From: Oryzias latipes
Lineage: Eukaryota > Chordata > Actinopteri > Beloniformes > Adrianichthyidae
Assembly (NCBI RefSeq): GCF_002234675.1
Contig: NC_019866.2
Span: forward strand, 3,764,642-3,828,641
Reading direction: 5' to 3'
Length of the DNA: 64,000 nt
In this document: positions 13,101 through 24,093 of the stretch, one piece after another
Layout of the letters: the number at the start of each line of letters is the position of its first letter
How positions within the stretch are numbered: the first letter of the stretch is position 1
Program-made: the position numbers and the translations under genes
The notes under the pieces: generated by a model
What the model saw: only the letters and a program-made list of their open reading frames with translations
The model's database searches: none
Told to the model about the DNA's origin: nothing

Positions 13101-16100
13101 TACAATGGACTTATGCCTGCTCCATTAGGGGAAATCTACAGCGCTCACTTGGCCATCAGTGAGCGTGTGGTGGCCTACAGATGACTCAACTTTGGACAAT
13201 CTGTTCTCTGTTAACCCCTTACCTTAAAAGAGGGTCACACTTTTTAAAAACATTTAGGAATGTACATCAAATTTGGCTTCAATCCAAACACACTCTTAAA
13301 GAGGCCATGTCCTGTTTCCTACGTTGCCTGGACCTGCACGTCTGTATGTCAGTGTTGGATGCATAATGAGGAAATATTGCAGATAATTTTTCAAGTTTTT
13401 TGATCAAATGTGTAGAAGCTGTTTAACTTTTATATTATTTGTCACTTTATGGTTAATTTGATGTTTTTATTGTTGGCAAACCCCCACCCTGCCAATGGAA
13501 TACAGTTGTGCATCAATTTTGTCCAAATAGATTAAATTAAAAGAGAAATGCGTCTTTTTTTTAATAAAAGGAGAAAAAGTTTAACTGGCAGCATTTGTCA
13601 AGCGCCTGATCCAAGCGTCTGACAGCACGTTTATTTTATTATTTATTTTTTAAACTTAAACTTTTTAACTGAAACCCAAGTGGGATTTAATGAACAGGCA
13701 GTCTTTCAGTGAGGCGGTGCTTTGAATAAAAACCTTCATAATTACATCCTCCTGTGTAATTAAGAGCTGTTATTTCTGTGGGTTGGCTGGGATTTCACAA
13801 AGCAAACAAAAGGAAATTTAATGCAAATTAAACTGCTTTTTTTTGTTGTTTTTTAAGGAGATTTACCTTTGAAGATGCCAGAGTGTAATCCAGGTGTGAC
13901 TGGCCTCGCAGCAAAGTGGCCTCTCTCCCTTTGATGACGGAGGTATCGCTCCCTCAGGCGGTACTTTTGGCCCCCGGGCTCCTTTGTCTCCTCGCATTCG
14001 GGCTGTTTTCCTCTGTGTTTGAAGTGACCCTCCCCGTTCCTGAAGGACAGGAAAACATTATAAAGACAGTAACATACAAGCTGAGCTGTATTTTATGGAT
14101 TAGCACTCAATGAGGGAGCCCAGTTTTAGACAAACACCCCTGACACGACGGACACACCTTTCACAGGTGCAGCATTCACACATTTCGTTGCCTTCGCCAA
14201 AAAAGCTGGCGCCGTAGTAACACGTGATCTCCTCCCCAGGCGATATGGGTCGAATCACCTCCACGCAGGCGACGTTTTTCTCACAGGGGACGAACTAGAC
14301 AGGAGGAAAAGCAGCGTTAGACAAAGATGGCCCGGCCGCCTGGGAGGAAGCGTAAAAGCTGAAGAACAAAAGGAAACATCAGTCTAAAAGATATCGAGCA
14401 AGTAAACTGTGTCAGTGACGGCTAATTCTGCCTGATTTGATGTGATCTTCAATGCGTGCGCTACATTGTGCCTTACCTTGCAGTTTGGTTTGCAGTCTTC
14501 AACCCAGAAAAGGCAAAAATCAAGAAAAAAAAATAGTGCAAGTTAGTAATTCAGTCATTTCAAGACCAACATGTAGATCGGCAGCTTTTATTTATTTATT
14601 TTTTTTACACTGGATTCATTTTGCAAAAGCTCAGACTATAATCTGATTAAACCTTCAACAAAAAAAGCAGGGGGGGGGGGGGGGGGGGGGGCATTTTTCC
14701 ACAGATCTTTTGTGTGACAAAACATTCAGTCCAGGTGTTTCTGCAGAGAAAAACTTTCTACCCAAAATCTGAAATTCTTCATCAAAAGCTCATGCATTTG
14801 CCGTACTATACAGTGAAAAAACTTTATTTAAACAAGTGCTGACTCTGTCACTCATTAAGTGGATTCTTTACAGTGAGGCTGTGAGAGGCAAAGAACTGAA
14901 CCCTGAGGGTCACAAACATCAAGAACCGAGACTTTTAGCATCTCTGAAGGATCGATACAAACCATTTCCCACACAGGTGAGTCTTTTACCTGAAGGAATC
15001 TGTTTTCCCAGTAGACATAACATCTGTTTGGGTTCGTCTGTCACTCAACTGTCATTGTGTTGTCATTTCTTTGGATTTAGATCAGCGCCTACAGAGCAGC
15101 TTTCTGACCGAATGTTTGTGCAGCGGCATGTCAGGGACAGAGACGCCTTTGAATAAACATTTGGTATTTTTCAGTTCATTGAAGGGGGTGGGGGGGGCAT
15201 TCAGTACTGCAGCTTTAATATATTGACCATAGTACAGGGGCCTATTTAGCTGATTTCCTTTAATCAAATCTCATAGGTTTTTTATTACAATCCAGCTGCC
15301 TAGAAGCCTAGAAAATAGAAAAAGCAAAGTGCCATAATACTAAAGATATTTACGAAATCTGCAACTAATTAAACAGCAAAATGGTTCAAAAAAGACAAAC
15401 AAGGACATCGTGTGAAAAATAAACTCATATCTGAATGGGAGTTTATTACATAAGAAACCTGTTATTAGTTTTTTTTACATGTTCTTATGGCCTTTTTCTG
15501 TATGTCGGGAATCAGGAGCAGATGAAAAAATGCTGTTTGAAAAAGATCCTACTTGTAATTTAGAAAATATGCCTAAAGCTCTAAAGCTTTCTGCTCTGAG
15601 CTCTTAGCAACTGGGAAGGGGAGTGGGGCGGGGTTGCTTCGCCAGCAACAGTCCCTCGCACAACTCTGAGGTTAATTTCTATTAATCTCCTGCCACTCTG
15701 CAGGAATTAGAAAATGGGAAGTTTATTTGTTTGGATTAAAACAGCATAATCCTAATAATGAGGACCACTGGGAACACGTTTGAGACCCGGTCGGATTGTC
15801 TTTTGAGCGACATCTGCGCCGAGTTGTGGTCGGGACCATTGATCGAGCAGGAGCACGCCCAGAGTTTTGTCTACGTCAACAATAAGACCTTTTATAAACT
15901 GCACGCTTTCATCTGGTCCTAATTCACAATGATCTGAATAAAGAAATACTCAGAAATTCAATTTTGAGCTTCATTTTCATTCCTCCATCATCAGAAAAAT
16001 GTCACAAAAACACGATAAAAACACAAGTTTTCATCGAATCTTTAAAACGGAGCAGCAGTTGGGGTGAAATCTTAATTGCGGGGGGTTTCATAAGCAAAAT

Positions 16101-18818
16101 TATAGGCCCTCCACAGTCCTGCCAGCAACACATCAGCACCACAAAACAATTTTTACTAAGACTTAATTATTGGGGAGCAAGACTGTAATTAAAACGCCAT
16201 CGATCAACGCTGGAAGTGTTCTGCTTGTGTGCGTTATGGAGGCCGGCTCACTCACCGTGGTTAAGGAAAGCTGCAGGCCCGAGCCACAGCTGAGCGCAGC
16301 GTTTGCGCGTGGAGTACATGACGCTGAAGTCATTGACCCCTGCTGTCACAAAGCAACTGTCCGCCGGACTCAGCTCTGCAATGCAGCCCAACAGGACCTC
16401 CACGCGTTCTCCTATAAACCTGCAGAGCAGCAATCACAGAGTCGGATCACTGCGGCTCAGGATCGCAGGACCGCGTGGACAGAAACTTACCAGTGCCTGG
16501 TGGATGTTATCTTTGCACCGTTCGTCTCTGAGGAGTATCTGTCGCAGGGCTCGATCTTGATGCCACTATCCAGCAGGAAGGCACTGAGGTAGCGGTAGAC
16601 CTTAATGCATAACAACGCAGCAAACGCATTAGATTCTCCTTCCAGTTGCATTAACAGAAACACAAGTCCCCGTCATGCCCACATGTTGTCTCAGCAGCTC
16701 CTGTCGATGGCTTCCCAAAGCACCGAAGAAGTCGCCCGCCGGTTCTCCCACCGTCAGGGCCTCGAACGCAGCGTTGAAGTCGTGCGTGCGCTGGAACCGC
16801 AACAAGGTTTCTTTCAGGTTCCCCCATCGCCGGATCTCTGGTTGGGGACTAAATCACAAACGATTCAGAAAAAGCAAAACATAACAGCTTTTAGAAAAAT
16901 TAAAAAAGGAATTTAAAACTAAACCTGGAATCACTGAAACTCCTTACGGAACCAAAGCTAAAAACAGTCATTCATAAAGTGAAAAAGTCCTGATCCTTCT
17001 CATAGGTGTGTGAAAAAATATATAAAATATTATTATTTTGCCTCACTCTGCTCAGTTTTATCTTTATTTTATGTTATGTTATGTTTTATTGTGTTTCGTC
17101 TGATTTAGTAGCTCAAGCTATGTCTCATTATATTTGATTTACTTCCATGTGTTGTAATTGTTCAATAAAAAAAGGTTTTACCTTTAAATAAAAATGTGAC
17201 AACAGATGGATAAATTAAAATATGTTTTTTGTAGAAAGCTTAAGAAAAAAAAAACCTTTATTACTTGGTACTGAGTGAAATATTTGAGGGGGGGGGGGGG
17301 TTGTTTATAGCAGTTTACTTCATTTTTGACCCATTTCCAATGAAACATCATTTCAACCCTCTGATCGCAGCGCTGCATTTGCCAACCAGAGCGGCTGTTT
17401 CCGATGACCCAGCAATGACGCCTTCAGAAACCTTTCATTCATAATACAGAAAGAGGATTTCAAGAAAGCTTTTAGCTTTGGCATTTGGGATTTTAAACAA
17501 ACATGACATGAGTTATGACACATAACTAACAAGGTCCTTCAAATGTCTGAAAATTGTCGAGCGAGTCTTTCATTTGAAAAGTCTGAAACGGCCACGCGGT
17601 CTTTGTTCGTTGTTCCAAAGTTGTGTTTAATGGGCCAATAGAAATCAAGGAATTCAAGCAAAAACAAACCACTGTTACGGTAATTCATCCTAACATCGTA
17701 TCTGCGAGCAAGACCGAACAGTAGGTTTTGCAGAGCGTCTGTATGTGAGCCAGCAGAATGCACAGCTGCAGACAAACTAGGAATGTGACGAACAGACCGA
17801 GGTCAATTCTGATTCTGCAGGATTTGAAATGCATGATGACGTGTCATTTTGTGGTCGTTTTGACCTTCAATTTGATTTTTTTTTAAATTTATTTAAAGAT
17901 TTTCTGTTATCCCTATTGTAAAACATGAAAACTAAATTTTGCAGTAAAAAAAAAGACAAATTATACTACTACGAGTTGTGTTTTATGTAAAGTTACATTG
18001 CTACCATTAAATAAGTATGATAAAATGAAACAATATCTCTAAAAAAAACAGAGAAGCTGGGGGATGGACTCATGAATCATGTTTTGGAGAACCAGAACGT
18101 TTCGACTCCTTGCCACAATTATCACTTAAGACCCACTCTGATCATCTATTTTAAAGAGTTCCGATGGGTCTTTTTCTTACAATGGTTGTTTTTAGCCAAC
18201 ATCAAAACACCTGTGTCATTTTCTAGGACATAGCTTCTGCAGAGCGGCTGTAGAGTTACACTCTGTCCCATCCCAACCGCGGTGTAACCAAAATAACAAA
18301 CAATATCGGAGCAATCGAGTCATCCAGCTCAGACGAGGAAAAACAAAAGATGAACATGGATCTATTTGTCTGCAAGTGGATGCATCAGAATGGAGCTTGT
18401 GGGTTACCGTAGTAACTTCAACATCACACCTTTTCCAACAGCCTTTTTCCTTCTACTCCCAATTTATAACGATGTGTAAATAAATAAACCCCAAGATATG
18501 GAATTAATTTTCTTTTATACATGTCCTCCATCATGAGAAAACTGCAAAAAGAACATGTAGAAAACACTCATTTCGACAGAGTGGGTCTTTAATAAAACAA
18601 AACAAAGGTTAAAGGTCAATCTCCCATCATCCCTAAGGGGTTTATTTTTATTTATTTTAATAGCTGGATGAAAACACAGACAAAACAAAATAAAGCAGAT
18701 GTTACCTGATGTTCATTTTGTGGGTGCTGAAGCCCAGAAGAGGGTCCAGCACCAAACTGGTGGCCAGGTCATCGGTCTCACACAGTTCCTTCACACTCAT
18801 TCTAGTGCACCCGTCCAT
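7159..18818 (-). CDS. kmt5c: Histone H4 lysine-20 methyltransferase KMT5C (SUV420H2), very long form
   Basis: Nuclear enzyme that uses AdoMet to di- and trimethylate histone H4 lysine 20 in heterochromatin. Coding exons, first to last: 18706-18818, 16683-16848, 16491-16600, 16256-16419, 14477-14496, 14158-14294, 13867-14039 and 7159-12092. All junctions keep frame and give 1938 aa. The N-terminal domain contains [15 protein letters not shown]. The SET region follows with [33 protein letters not shown] (about 174-184), DCKPNCK (185-191) and GEEITCYYG (211-219). Post-SET cysteines lie in CECCTCE (about 230-236). The C-terminal tail [17 protein letters not shown] closely matches my recollection of the KMT5C tail. 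SPQPEIRR and NHDCKPNCKFVP also favour KMT5C over KMT5B. The middle is low-complexity, basic and serine-rich. It is far longer than mammalian KMT5C (about 460 aa) because of the last exon. The start is either ATG 18818 (MDGCTRM) or the in-frame ATG at 18800. Confidence 0.93.
12367..12577 (+). repeat. Dispersed repeat, copy 2, in the last kmt5c intron
   Basis: Same family and orientation as the block at about 1088-1300, sharing 'CATGCAAAGCCCCCTCCCAC' and 'CTGACCCCACCACTCCTAAA'. It lies in the intron between the post-SET exon and the giant last exon of kmt5c. Confidence 0.75.
14477..14496 (-). other. 20-nt microexon of kmt5c (SET NHDC motif)
   Basis: Minus-strand acceptor ...GGGTTGAAG and donor GTAAGG bound 20 coding bases. 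These finish the Asp codon begun in the upstream exon and encode CKPNCK. The upstream exon ends ...FLNH plus G and the downstream exon starts FVPCEK, so frame is exact. The product reads through the invariant asparagine-histidine motif of SET domains, which indicates that this tiny exon is essential and real. Confidence 0.85.
15490..16060. repeat. Broken copy (B) of the AAAGACCCACTC family
   Basis: Two pieces in a kmt5c intron match other copies. One is about 15490-15800 ('AATCAGGAGCAGATGAAAAAA', 'CAACTCTGAGGTTAATTTCT', 'CCACTGGGAACACG'). The other is about 15930-16060 ('AAGAAATACTCAGAAATTC', 'CATCATCAGAAAAATG'). The outer termini are not clear, so this is a degraded or rearranged copy. Confidence 0.55.
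18128..18590. repeat. Copy (C) of the AAAGACCCACTC family with both ends
   Basis: It starts AAGACCCACTCTGATCATC and ends GAGTGGGTCTTT, giving clear terminal inverted repeats about 460 bp apart inside the first coding intron of kmt5c. Inner family motifs 'TTCTGCAGAGCGGC' and 'GTCTGCAAGTGGATGCATC' are present. No protein is encoded. Confidence 0.8.
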
Positions 18819-18837
18819 TGCCTCCCACCATCAGCAT
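18802..18837 (-). promoter_or_regulatory. Short upstream ORF overlapping the kmt5c start
   Basis: If the second exon begins after the acceptor ...CATTGCAG at 18839-18841, its first ATG (18837) opens an 11-codon frame out of phase with the main ORF. The frame stops one base before ATG 18800. It overlaps the upstream in-frame ATG at 18818. Such an arrangement can lower initiation or favour restart at 18800. This is inference from sequence only. Confidence 0.4.
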
Positions 18838-19255
18838 GCTGCAATGAATCACAGGGGTCAAAGTGACGGGCTTGAAGAAAAAAAACAACAAACTATGCAT
18901 CCATCCATCATGCACAATCCAGAAATCTGCAGACATGATGATGATGCACCCAGCCGACCGCTTAGGCATTCATGTTCTGTTTTTTTTTCCTCTGGGTTCG
19001 GATGGTACCGTTTTCTCCAGAACCACAAAAGGATGCCAGAACTGTGTGTACCAATTAGCATCCATGGCCAATTAGCTTAGCATCTCGGAGGAAATGTGGG
19101 ACATTATCAGCTGGAAGGGAGGAGGCTAAACATTGCGGCCGCCCTGGCGGCCTGCAGTCAGTCAGTGAGTTAACGGAATGCATCATCTATTTAGTGCATC
19201 AGGACGTTATTAGAGAGACCACCGGAACGGCGATCGGTCACACCGGTCATCCTAC

Positions 19256-19880
19256 CTGGGAGTCTTTTTGTAGTCAACGAAAGTATCGTCAAATAACCGC
19301 AGGCAGCTCTGCTTGCTGCAGCTCCCCGTTCGCCTGGAAGGGAAAGTTAGCCTAGCCTCGCGAGCAGTTGCACTGGGCTGCTAGCTAGCCTCAGTCAGAG
19401 CTGCATCCGAAAATGGAGTCTCCTCGTCACTTCGCCTGCTTCTCGCTGCTTTACCGACGATCGCGGCTCCTAAAGCGGACTCCCGGGTCACGGTCGTGCA
19501 CAACAGCACACACGATTCGAGTCGAGTAAATGTTTTCAAAGCTGCTAAGTAAGTAGCTTCGCAAGAATCCTCTAGTTGCAAAAGTTGATAAGCGACGTCC
19601 GATGCAACCAAACTGCGCGTAGCCACGCCCACTCGCAACGCTATTGGCTGAGGTTCAGGTCGATTTTGCGAACAGCGCCTGGAGTAAGATTTTCGCGCTC
19701 TGATTGGCTGGATTCCAATGCGTTTTGCCGCCCATGCGGCCTGGTTTACGCTGCTGAGCGGTTCCTCTGCGGGCTGTAGTGTGTTTATCTGCTCAACAGC
19801 TGACCTGAACACAAGGAGGCAGCCTCCGCAGGAGTCTGAAAGCTTCTCCTCCAGGCGTTTACTCCCATCCTTTGGAATGT
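19256..19880 (-). promoter_or_regulatory. Probable first exon and CpG-rich promoter of kmt5c
   Basis: A minus-strand donor CCCAG/GTAGG at 19256 fits the end of a non-coding first exon feeding the acceptor at 18839. The sequence upstream to about 19880 is richer in CpG than its surroundings (CGATCGCGG, GACGTCCG, CCACGCCCACTCGCAACG) and holds CCAAT-like boxes (ATTGGCT at about 19641-19650; the minus-strand CCAATC near 19700). The transcription start is not determined. Confidence 0.45.
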
Positions 19881-19889
19881 GCTGCATTT

Positions 19890-20529
19890 AAATATTTACC
19901 CATTTAAGAAAGCTAAAAAAAAAACAAAAAACTAATTGTGTTTTTGGGGTTCGATTTACAGAGGGAAATTAATGTGGCACAGTCTAAAATACAAAATTTA
20001 AGAACTAATTTGGTAAGCTTGTATTGTTGTGTCATAAAACTGTTTAAAAATTGGATTTGAATATGGTTTATTTCAAGCAATCATAACAAAAATAAAACCA
20101 AAGAAGACAAACAGCAGTAATATACCAAACCTAAGATAATTAGTCATGAATGGATTGATAATAAGCATGCATTTACGTGAAAATAAATTAATTGTAATTA
20201 CTCTATTCATAAATAGACAAATTAGCACTTTTGTATACGGTACATGACACATTGAAGCCAGTAAATATTAGATTTGTCAAAAGGAGTTTAATAAATTGCT
20301 TTAAAGGGAGTAGGAGGAAGCTAACTTTTATAATCCGCCCCCTAAAACTCAATATAGCAAAGCAAATAAACTAATAACCAGCCTTTAGAGCAATTTTACA
20401 GCATTTACCTGAAAGATAATCGCTTATTTGTAATATTTTCACTCTCTTTACTTAGTTAAATGGTAACACAACTGACGTCAGCCTTAATACCCCAAAATCT
20501 ACAAAGTCCGTCTCACAACTGTGCAAAGT
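19890..20529. other. AT-rich spacer, nothing supported
   Basis: Between the kmt5c promoter and the retrotransposon complex there is only AT-rich sequence with short random frames. I see no domain, RNA gene or clear repeat. Confidence 0.5.
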
Positions 20530-20673
20530 AGGGGTGTAACGATTCATTTTAACAATGATTCGAGTCATATAATGTGTGGTTGCTGATAGGATTCAGTCGA
20601 TATTGGTTCATTTTGAACGATCCTATTTTTATCCGACTCACTTCCTTTTTTACGTTGGGGTAAAATAAACCGA
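20530..20673 (+). repeat. Small dispersed repeat (GTGTAACGATTCATTTTAAC type)
   Basis: The sequence begins GGGGTGTAACGATTC and continues with GATTCG and 'TGTGTGGTTGC' motifs. A related stretch lies at about 43533-43610 ('TTTTAACGATTCGATTCC', 'TTGTGGTTGCGATTCG'). This looks like a common small fish repeat. Its right part appears to be interrupted by the LINE insertion that follows. Confidence 0.5.
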
Positions 20674-20694
20674 CTGTGGCTCAATCCAAATGGT
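20674..20694. repeat. Candidate target-site duplication, left side of the LINE
   Basis: CTGTGGCT...AAATGGT here resembles CTGTGGCT...AAATGGT at 23817-23836 on the other side of the LINE. The first 8 and last 7 bases match, with a diverged middle. This is consistent with an aged duplication of about 20 bp made at insertion. Confidence 0.5.
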
Positions 20695-20722
20695 CTTCTT
20701 CTTTCTCTTTCGGCTTTTCCCA

Positions 20723-22051
20723 TCAGGGGTCGCCACAGCGAATCATCGTTTTCCACCTCACTCTGTCATGGACATCTTCTACCCTAACATTAGCCAACTT
20801 CATGTCCTCTGTTAAGACATCCATATATCTCCTTTTTGGCCGTCCTCTTGCCCTCCTGCCAGGCAGCTCCATCTCCAACATCCTTCTACCAATATATCCA
20901 CTGTCCCTCCTCTGAACATGTCCAAACCATCTCAGTCTGGCTTCTCTGACTTTGTCCCTAACACAGGCAACATGAGCCGTCCCTCTGATGTACTCGTTCC
21001 TTATCCTGTCTAACCTGGTCACTCCTAAGGAGAACCTCAACATCTTCATCTCCGCTACCTCCATCTCAGCCTCTTGTCTCTGTCTCACTGCTACCGTCTC
21101 TAACCCATAGAGCAGAGCTGGTCTCACCACTGTCTTGTACACCTTTCCTTTGAGTCTTGCTGACACTCTTCTGTCACACAACACTCCTGACACTTTCTTC
21201 CAACCGCTCCAACCTGCCTGCACTCGCCTCTTCACCTCTTTTCCACACTCTCCATCACACTGAACTGTTGACCCCAAGTACTTAAACTCCTGCACCTTCT
21301 TCACCTCAGCCCCCTGTAACCTAACGCTTCTACCTTGATCCCTCTCGTTCAGACACATGTATTCTGTCTTACTACGACTGACCTTCATGCCTCTTCTTTC
21401 CAGAGCAAACCTCCACCTCTCTAGCTGTTCCTCCACCTGCTCTCTACTCTCACTGCAAATTACGATGTCATCCGCAAACATCATTGTCCAGGGAGATTGC
21501 TGTCTTACCTCGTCTGTCAGCCTGTCCATCAGCATAGCAAACAAAAAAGGACTCAAAGCTGATCCTTGGTGTAGTCCCACCTCCACCTTGAACTCCTCTG
21601 TCTGACCTACAGCACATCTCACCACCGTCATACTTCTCTCATACATGTCCTGAACTACTCTGACATACTTCTCTGCCACTCCAGACGACCTCATACAGTA
21701 CCACAGCTCCTCCCTCGGCACCCTGTCATACGCCTTCTCTAAATCTACGAACACACAATGCAGCTCCTTCTGACCATCTCTGTACTTTTCCATCAACATT
21801 CTCAAAGCAAAAATGGCATCAGTGGTGCTCTTACGGGCCATGAAACCATACTGCTGCTCACAAATCTCCACCTTCTTCCTAAGCCTGGCTTCCACTACTC
21901 TTTCCCACAGCTTCATTGTGTGGCTCATCAACTTTATTCCTCTATAGTTGCTGCAGTTCTGCGTGTCACCCTTGTTCTTAAAGATCGGGACCAGAACGCT
22001 TCTCCTCCATTCCTCAGGCATCTTCTCACTCTCTACAATCCTATTGAACAA
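20723..22051 (-). pseudogene. LINE reverse transcriptase (frame 2)
   Basis: This is the continuation of the polyprotein after the frameshift. The reverse transcriptase blocks are present in order: NYRGIKLMSHTMKLWER, QYGFMARKSTTDAIFALR, FVDLEKAYDRVPREELW, GLHQGSALSPFLFAMLMDR and the catalytic MMFADDIVICSE. KYLGSTV and the C-terminal RLRWFGHVQRRD region follow. The stop codon lies just inside the 3' end. No premature stop is seen within it, so the copy is fairly young. Confidence 0.87.
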
Positions 22052-23717
22052 CCTCGTTAAAAAATTCCACTGCTGTCTCTCCTAGGCACTTCCATACCTC
22101 CACAGGTAGGTCATCAGGACCAACGGCCTTTCCGCTCTTCATCCTTTTCAGAGCCTTCCTAACCTCATCCTTTCCAATCTCTGCTACTTCCTGCTCCACA
22201 ACAACCACATCTTCCTCCCTTCTTTCCCTGTCATTTTCCTCGTTCATCAGCTCCTCAAAATACTCCTTCCATCTTTTCTGTACACTCTCCTGGGTTGTTA
22301 GCACCTTTCCATCTCTGTCCTTAATCACCCTTATCTGTTGCACGTCCTTCCCATCTCTGTCTCTCTGTCTGGCTAGCCTGTACAAGTCCTTCTCTCCTTC
22401 CTTTGTGTCTAACCTGTCATATAGCTCATCGTAAGCTTTCTGTTTGGCCTTTGCCACCTCTCTCTTCACTCTACGCTGCGCTTCCTTGTACTCCTGTCTA
22501 CCTTCCTCAGTCCTTTCTACATCCCACTTCCTTTTAGCCAACCTCTTCCTCTGGACGCATTCCTGTACTTCCTCATTCAACCACCAAGTCTCTTTACCAT
22601 CTTTCCTCTTTCCAGATGACACACCTAGCACCTTCCTACCTGTTTCCCTTATAATCTCTGCTGTAGTTTCCCAGTCATCTGGAAGCTCATCCTGACCACC
22701 CAGGACCTGTATCAACTTCTGCCTAAATTCCTCACAAGTTTCTTCATTCTGTAGCTTCCACCACTTGGTCTTCTTTTCTGTTTTCCCTCTCTTCTTCTTC
22801 CTGACCTCCAGAGTCATCTTACACACCACCATGCGGTGCTGTCTGGCTACACTCTCTCCTACCACCACCTTGCAGTCATTAACCTCTCTCAAATGACCTC
22901 GTCTACATAGGATGTAGTCCACCTGAGTACTCCTACCTCCACTTCTGTATGTCACTCTATGTTCCTCTCTCTTCTGGAAGTAAGTGTTGACTACCGCCAT
23001 TTCCATCCTCTTTGCAAAGTCCACCACCATCTGTCCCTCCAGATTCCTTTCCTTCACACCAAACCTGCCCATCACCTCCTCATCACCTCTGTTGCCCTCA
23101 CCAACATGCCCATTAAAGTCTGCTCCAATAACAACTCTCTCTCCTCTGGGGATACTCTCGATGACCTCATCCAACTCACTCCAGAATCTCTCCTTCACTT
23201 CTAACTCACAGCCAACCTGTGGTGCATACCCACTGACTACATTCACCATCACCCCTTCAATTTCTAACTTTAGGCTCATCATCCTGTCCGAGACTCTTTT
23301 CACCTCTAGAACACTGTTTACAAACTCCCCCTTCAGAATCACTCCTACCCCATTTCTCTTCCTATCAACACCATGATAGAACAGTTTGTATCCTCCTCCA
23401 ATACTACGTGCCTTGCTGCCCTTCCACCTTGTCTCCTGCACACACAGTACATCTACCTTCCTTCTCTCCATCATGTCTGCCAGCTCTCTGCTTTTCCCTG
23501 TCATTGTGCCAACGTTAAGAGTCCCTATTCTCAAACCTATGTTCCTGCCTTTTCCCTTCTCTCTCTGGCCACGGGCCCTTCTGCCTCCCCTCTTTCTTCG
23601 ACCAACAGTAGTCAAATTTCCACCGACACCCTGTAGGTTAACAGCATCGGTGGCGGTCGTTGTTAACCCGGGCCTCGACCGATCCGGTATGTCCAAAGTG
23701 TTGTGGATGATTCGCAT
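22041..23717 (-). pseudogene. LINE endonuclease and start of reverse transcriptase (frame 1)
   Basis: This 558-codon frame opens with a basic leader. It then shows the apurinic endonuclease motifs GTLNVGTM (near residue 65), QETRWKG (near 94), GADFNGHVG (near 198), VDYILCRRG (near 265) and ARQHRMVV. After a charged linker it enters the reverse transcriptase with MKSGKAVGPDDLPVEVW near the end. It stops at TAG because of a frame change in a run of T, and the rest of the enzyme follows in the overlapping frame. The endonuclease looks catalytically intact. Confidence 0.85.
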
Positions 23718-23816
23718 GGTTATTTTGGCAATTTTTACGCCGGATGCCCTTCCTGACGCAACCCTCTCTATTTATCCGGGCTTGGGACCGGCACAGAAGT
23801 AACTGGCTTGCAACCC

Positions 23817-24093
23817 CTGTGGCTAGATTAAATGGTATTTTCCAAAATCTATTTATTCAATTTTGAAATGGTTTTATAATGGTATAGGCCAATTCAATTA
23901 ACAACTTGCCTCAGACCGATCCATCTGGTTGGATTATAGGAACTTAAATAGTATAAACTACAAAGTCATCAATGAATCAACCATAAATTCCAAATGCTGA
24001 TCTATTCTATGTTCTGGTTGGTCACAGCAGGGGCCTTATTTTCAGCTGTTTGGTCTATTTCTGTTTTTCTTGTTTTGTTTTTTTCACCAGAAG
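23817..24093. other. Short spacer between LINE and foldback element
   Basis: It begins with the right-hand candidate duplication of the LINE (23817-23836). It then continues as AT-rich sequence that may be the remainder of the small repeat into which the LINE inserted. The last three bases, AAG, are the left flank of the foldback element. Confidence 0.4.

Larger units (their letters stand above)
20695..23816 (-). mobile_element. RTE-type non-LTR retrotransposon (LINE), nearly complete
   Basis: One minus-strand polyprotein region encodes an apurinic endonuclease followed by a reverse transcriptase, with no ORF1 and no RNase H, which is the RTE layout. The 5' leader 'GTTGCGTCAGGAAGGGCATC' is typical of vertebrate RTE and BovB-like elements. 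The 3' end runs into a short GAA-type repeat (GAAAGAGAAAGAAGAAG on the minus strand), as in RTE tails. The frame is broken once near 22055. Terminal positions are supported by the imperfect duplication at 20674-20694 and 23817-23836. It may belong to the RTE-X or Expander group, but I cannot run the comparison. Confidence 0.88.

Noticed and set aside
16411-16419. Acceptor at TATAG/GAGAACG for the fourth coding exon of kmt5c
   Set aside because: It breaks the frame with the upstream exon. The acceptor CTGCAG eight bases earlier in the transcript keeps frame and gives the expected spacing before VEVLLGC.
19381-19887. 168-aa minus-strand frame at the kmt5c promoter
   Set aside because: Open only because the region is CpG-rich. 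It does not join the kmt5c frame and shows no domain.
22984-23376. Plus-strand frames inside the LINE
   Set aside because: Antisense shadows of the retrotransposon polyprotein.
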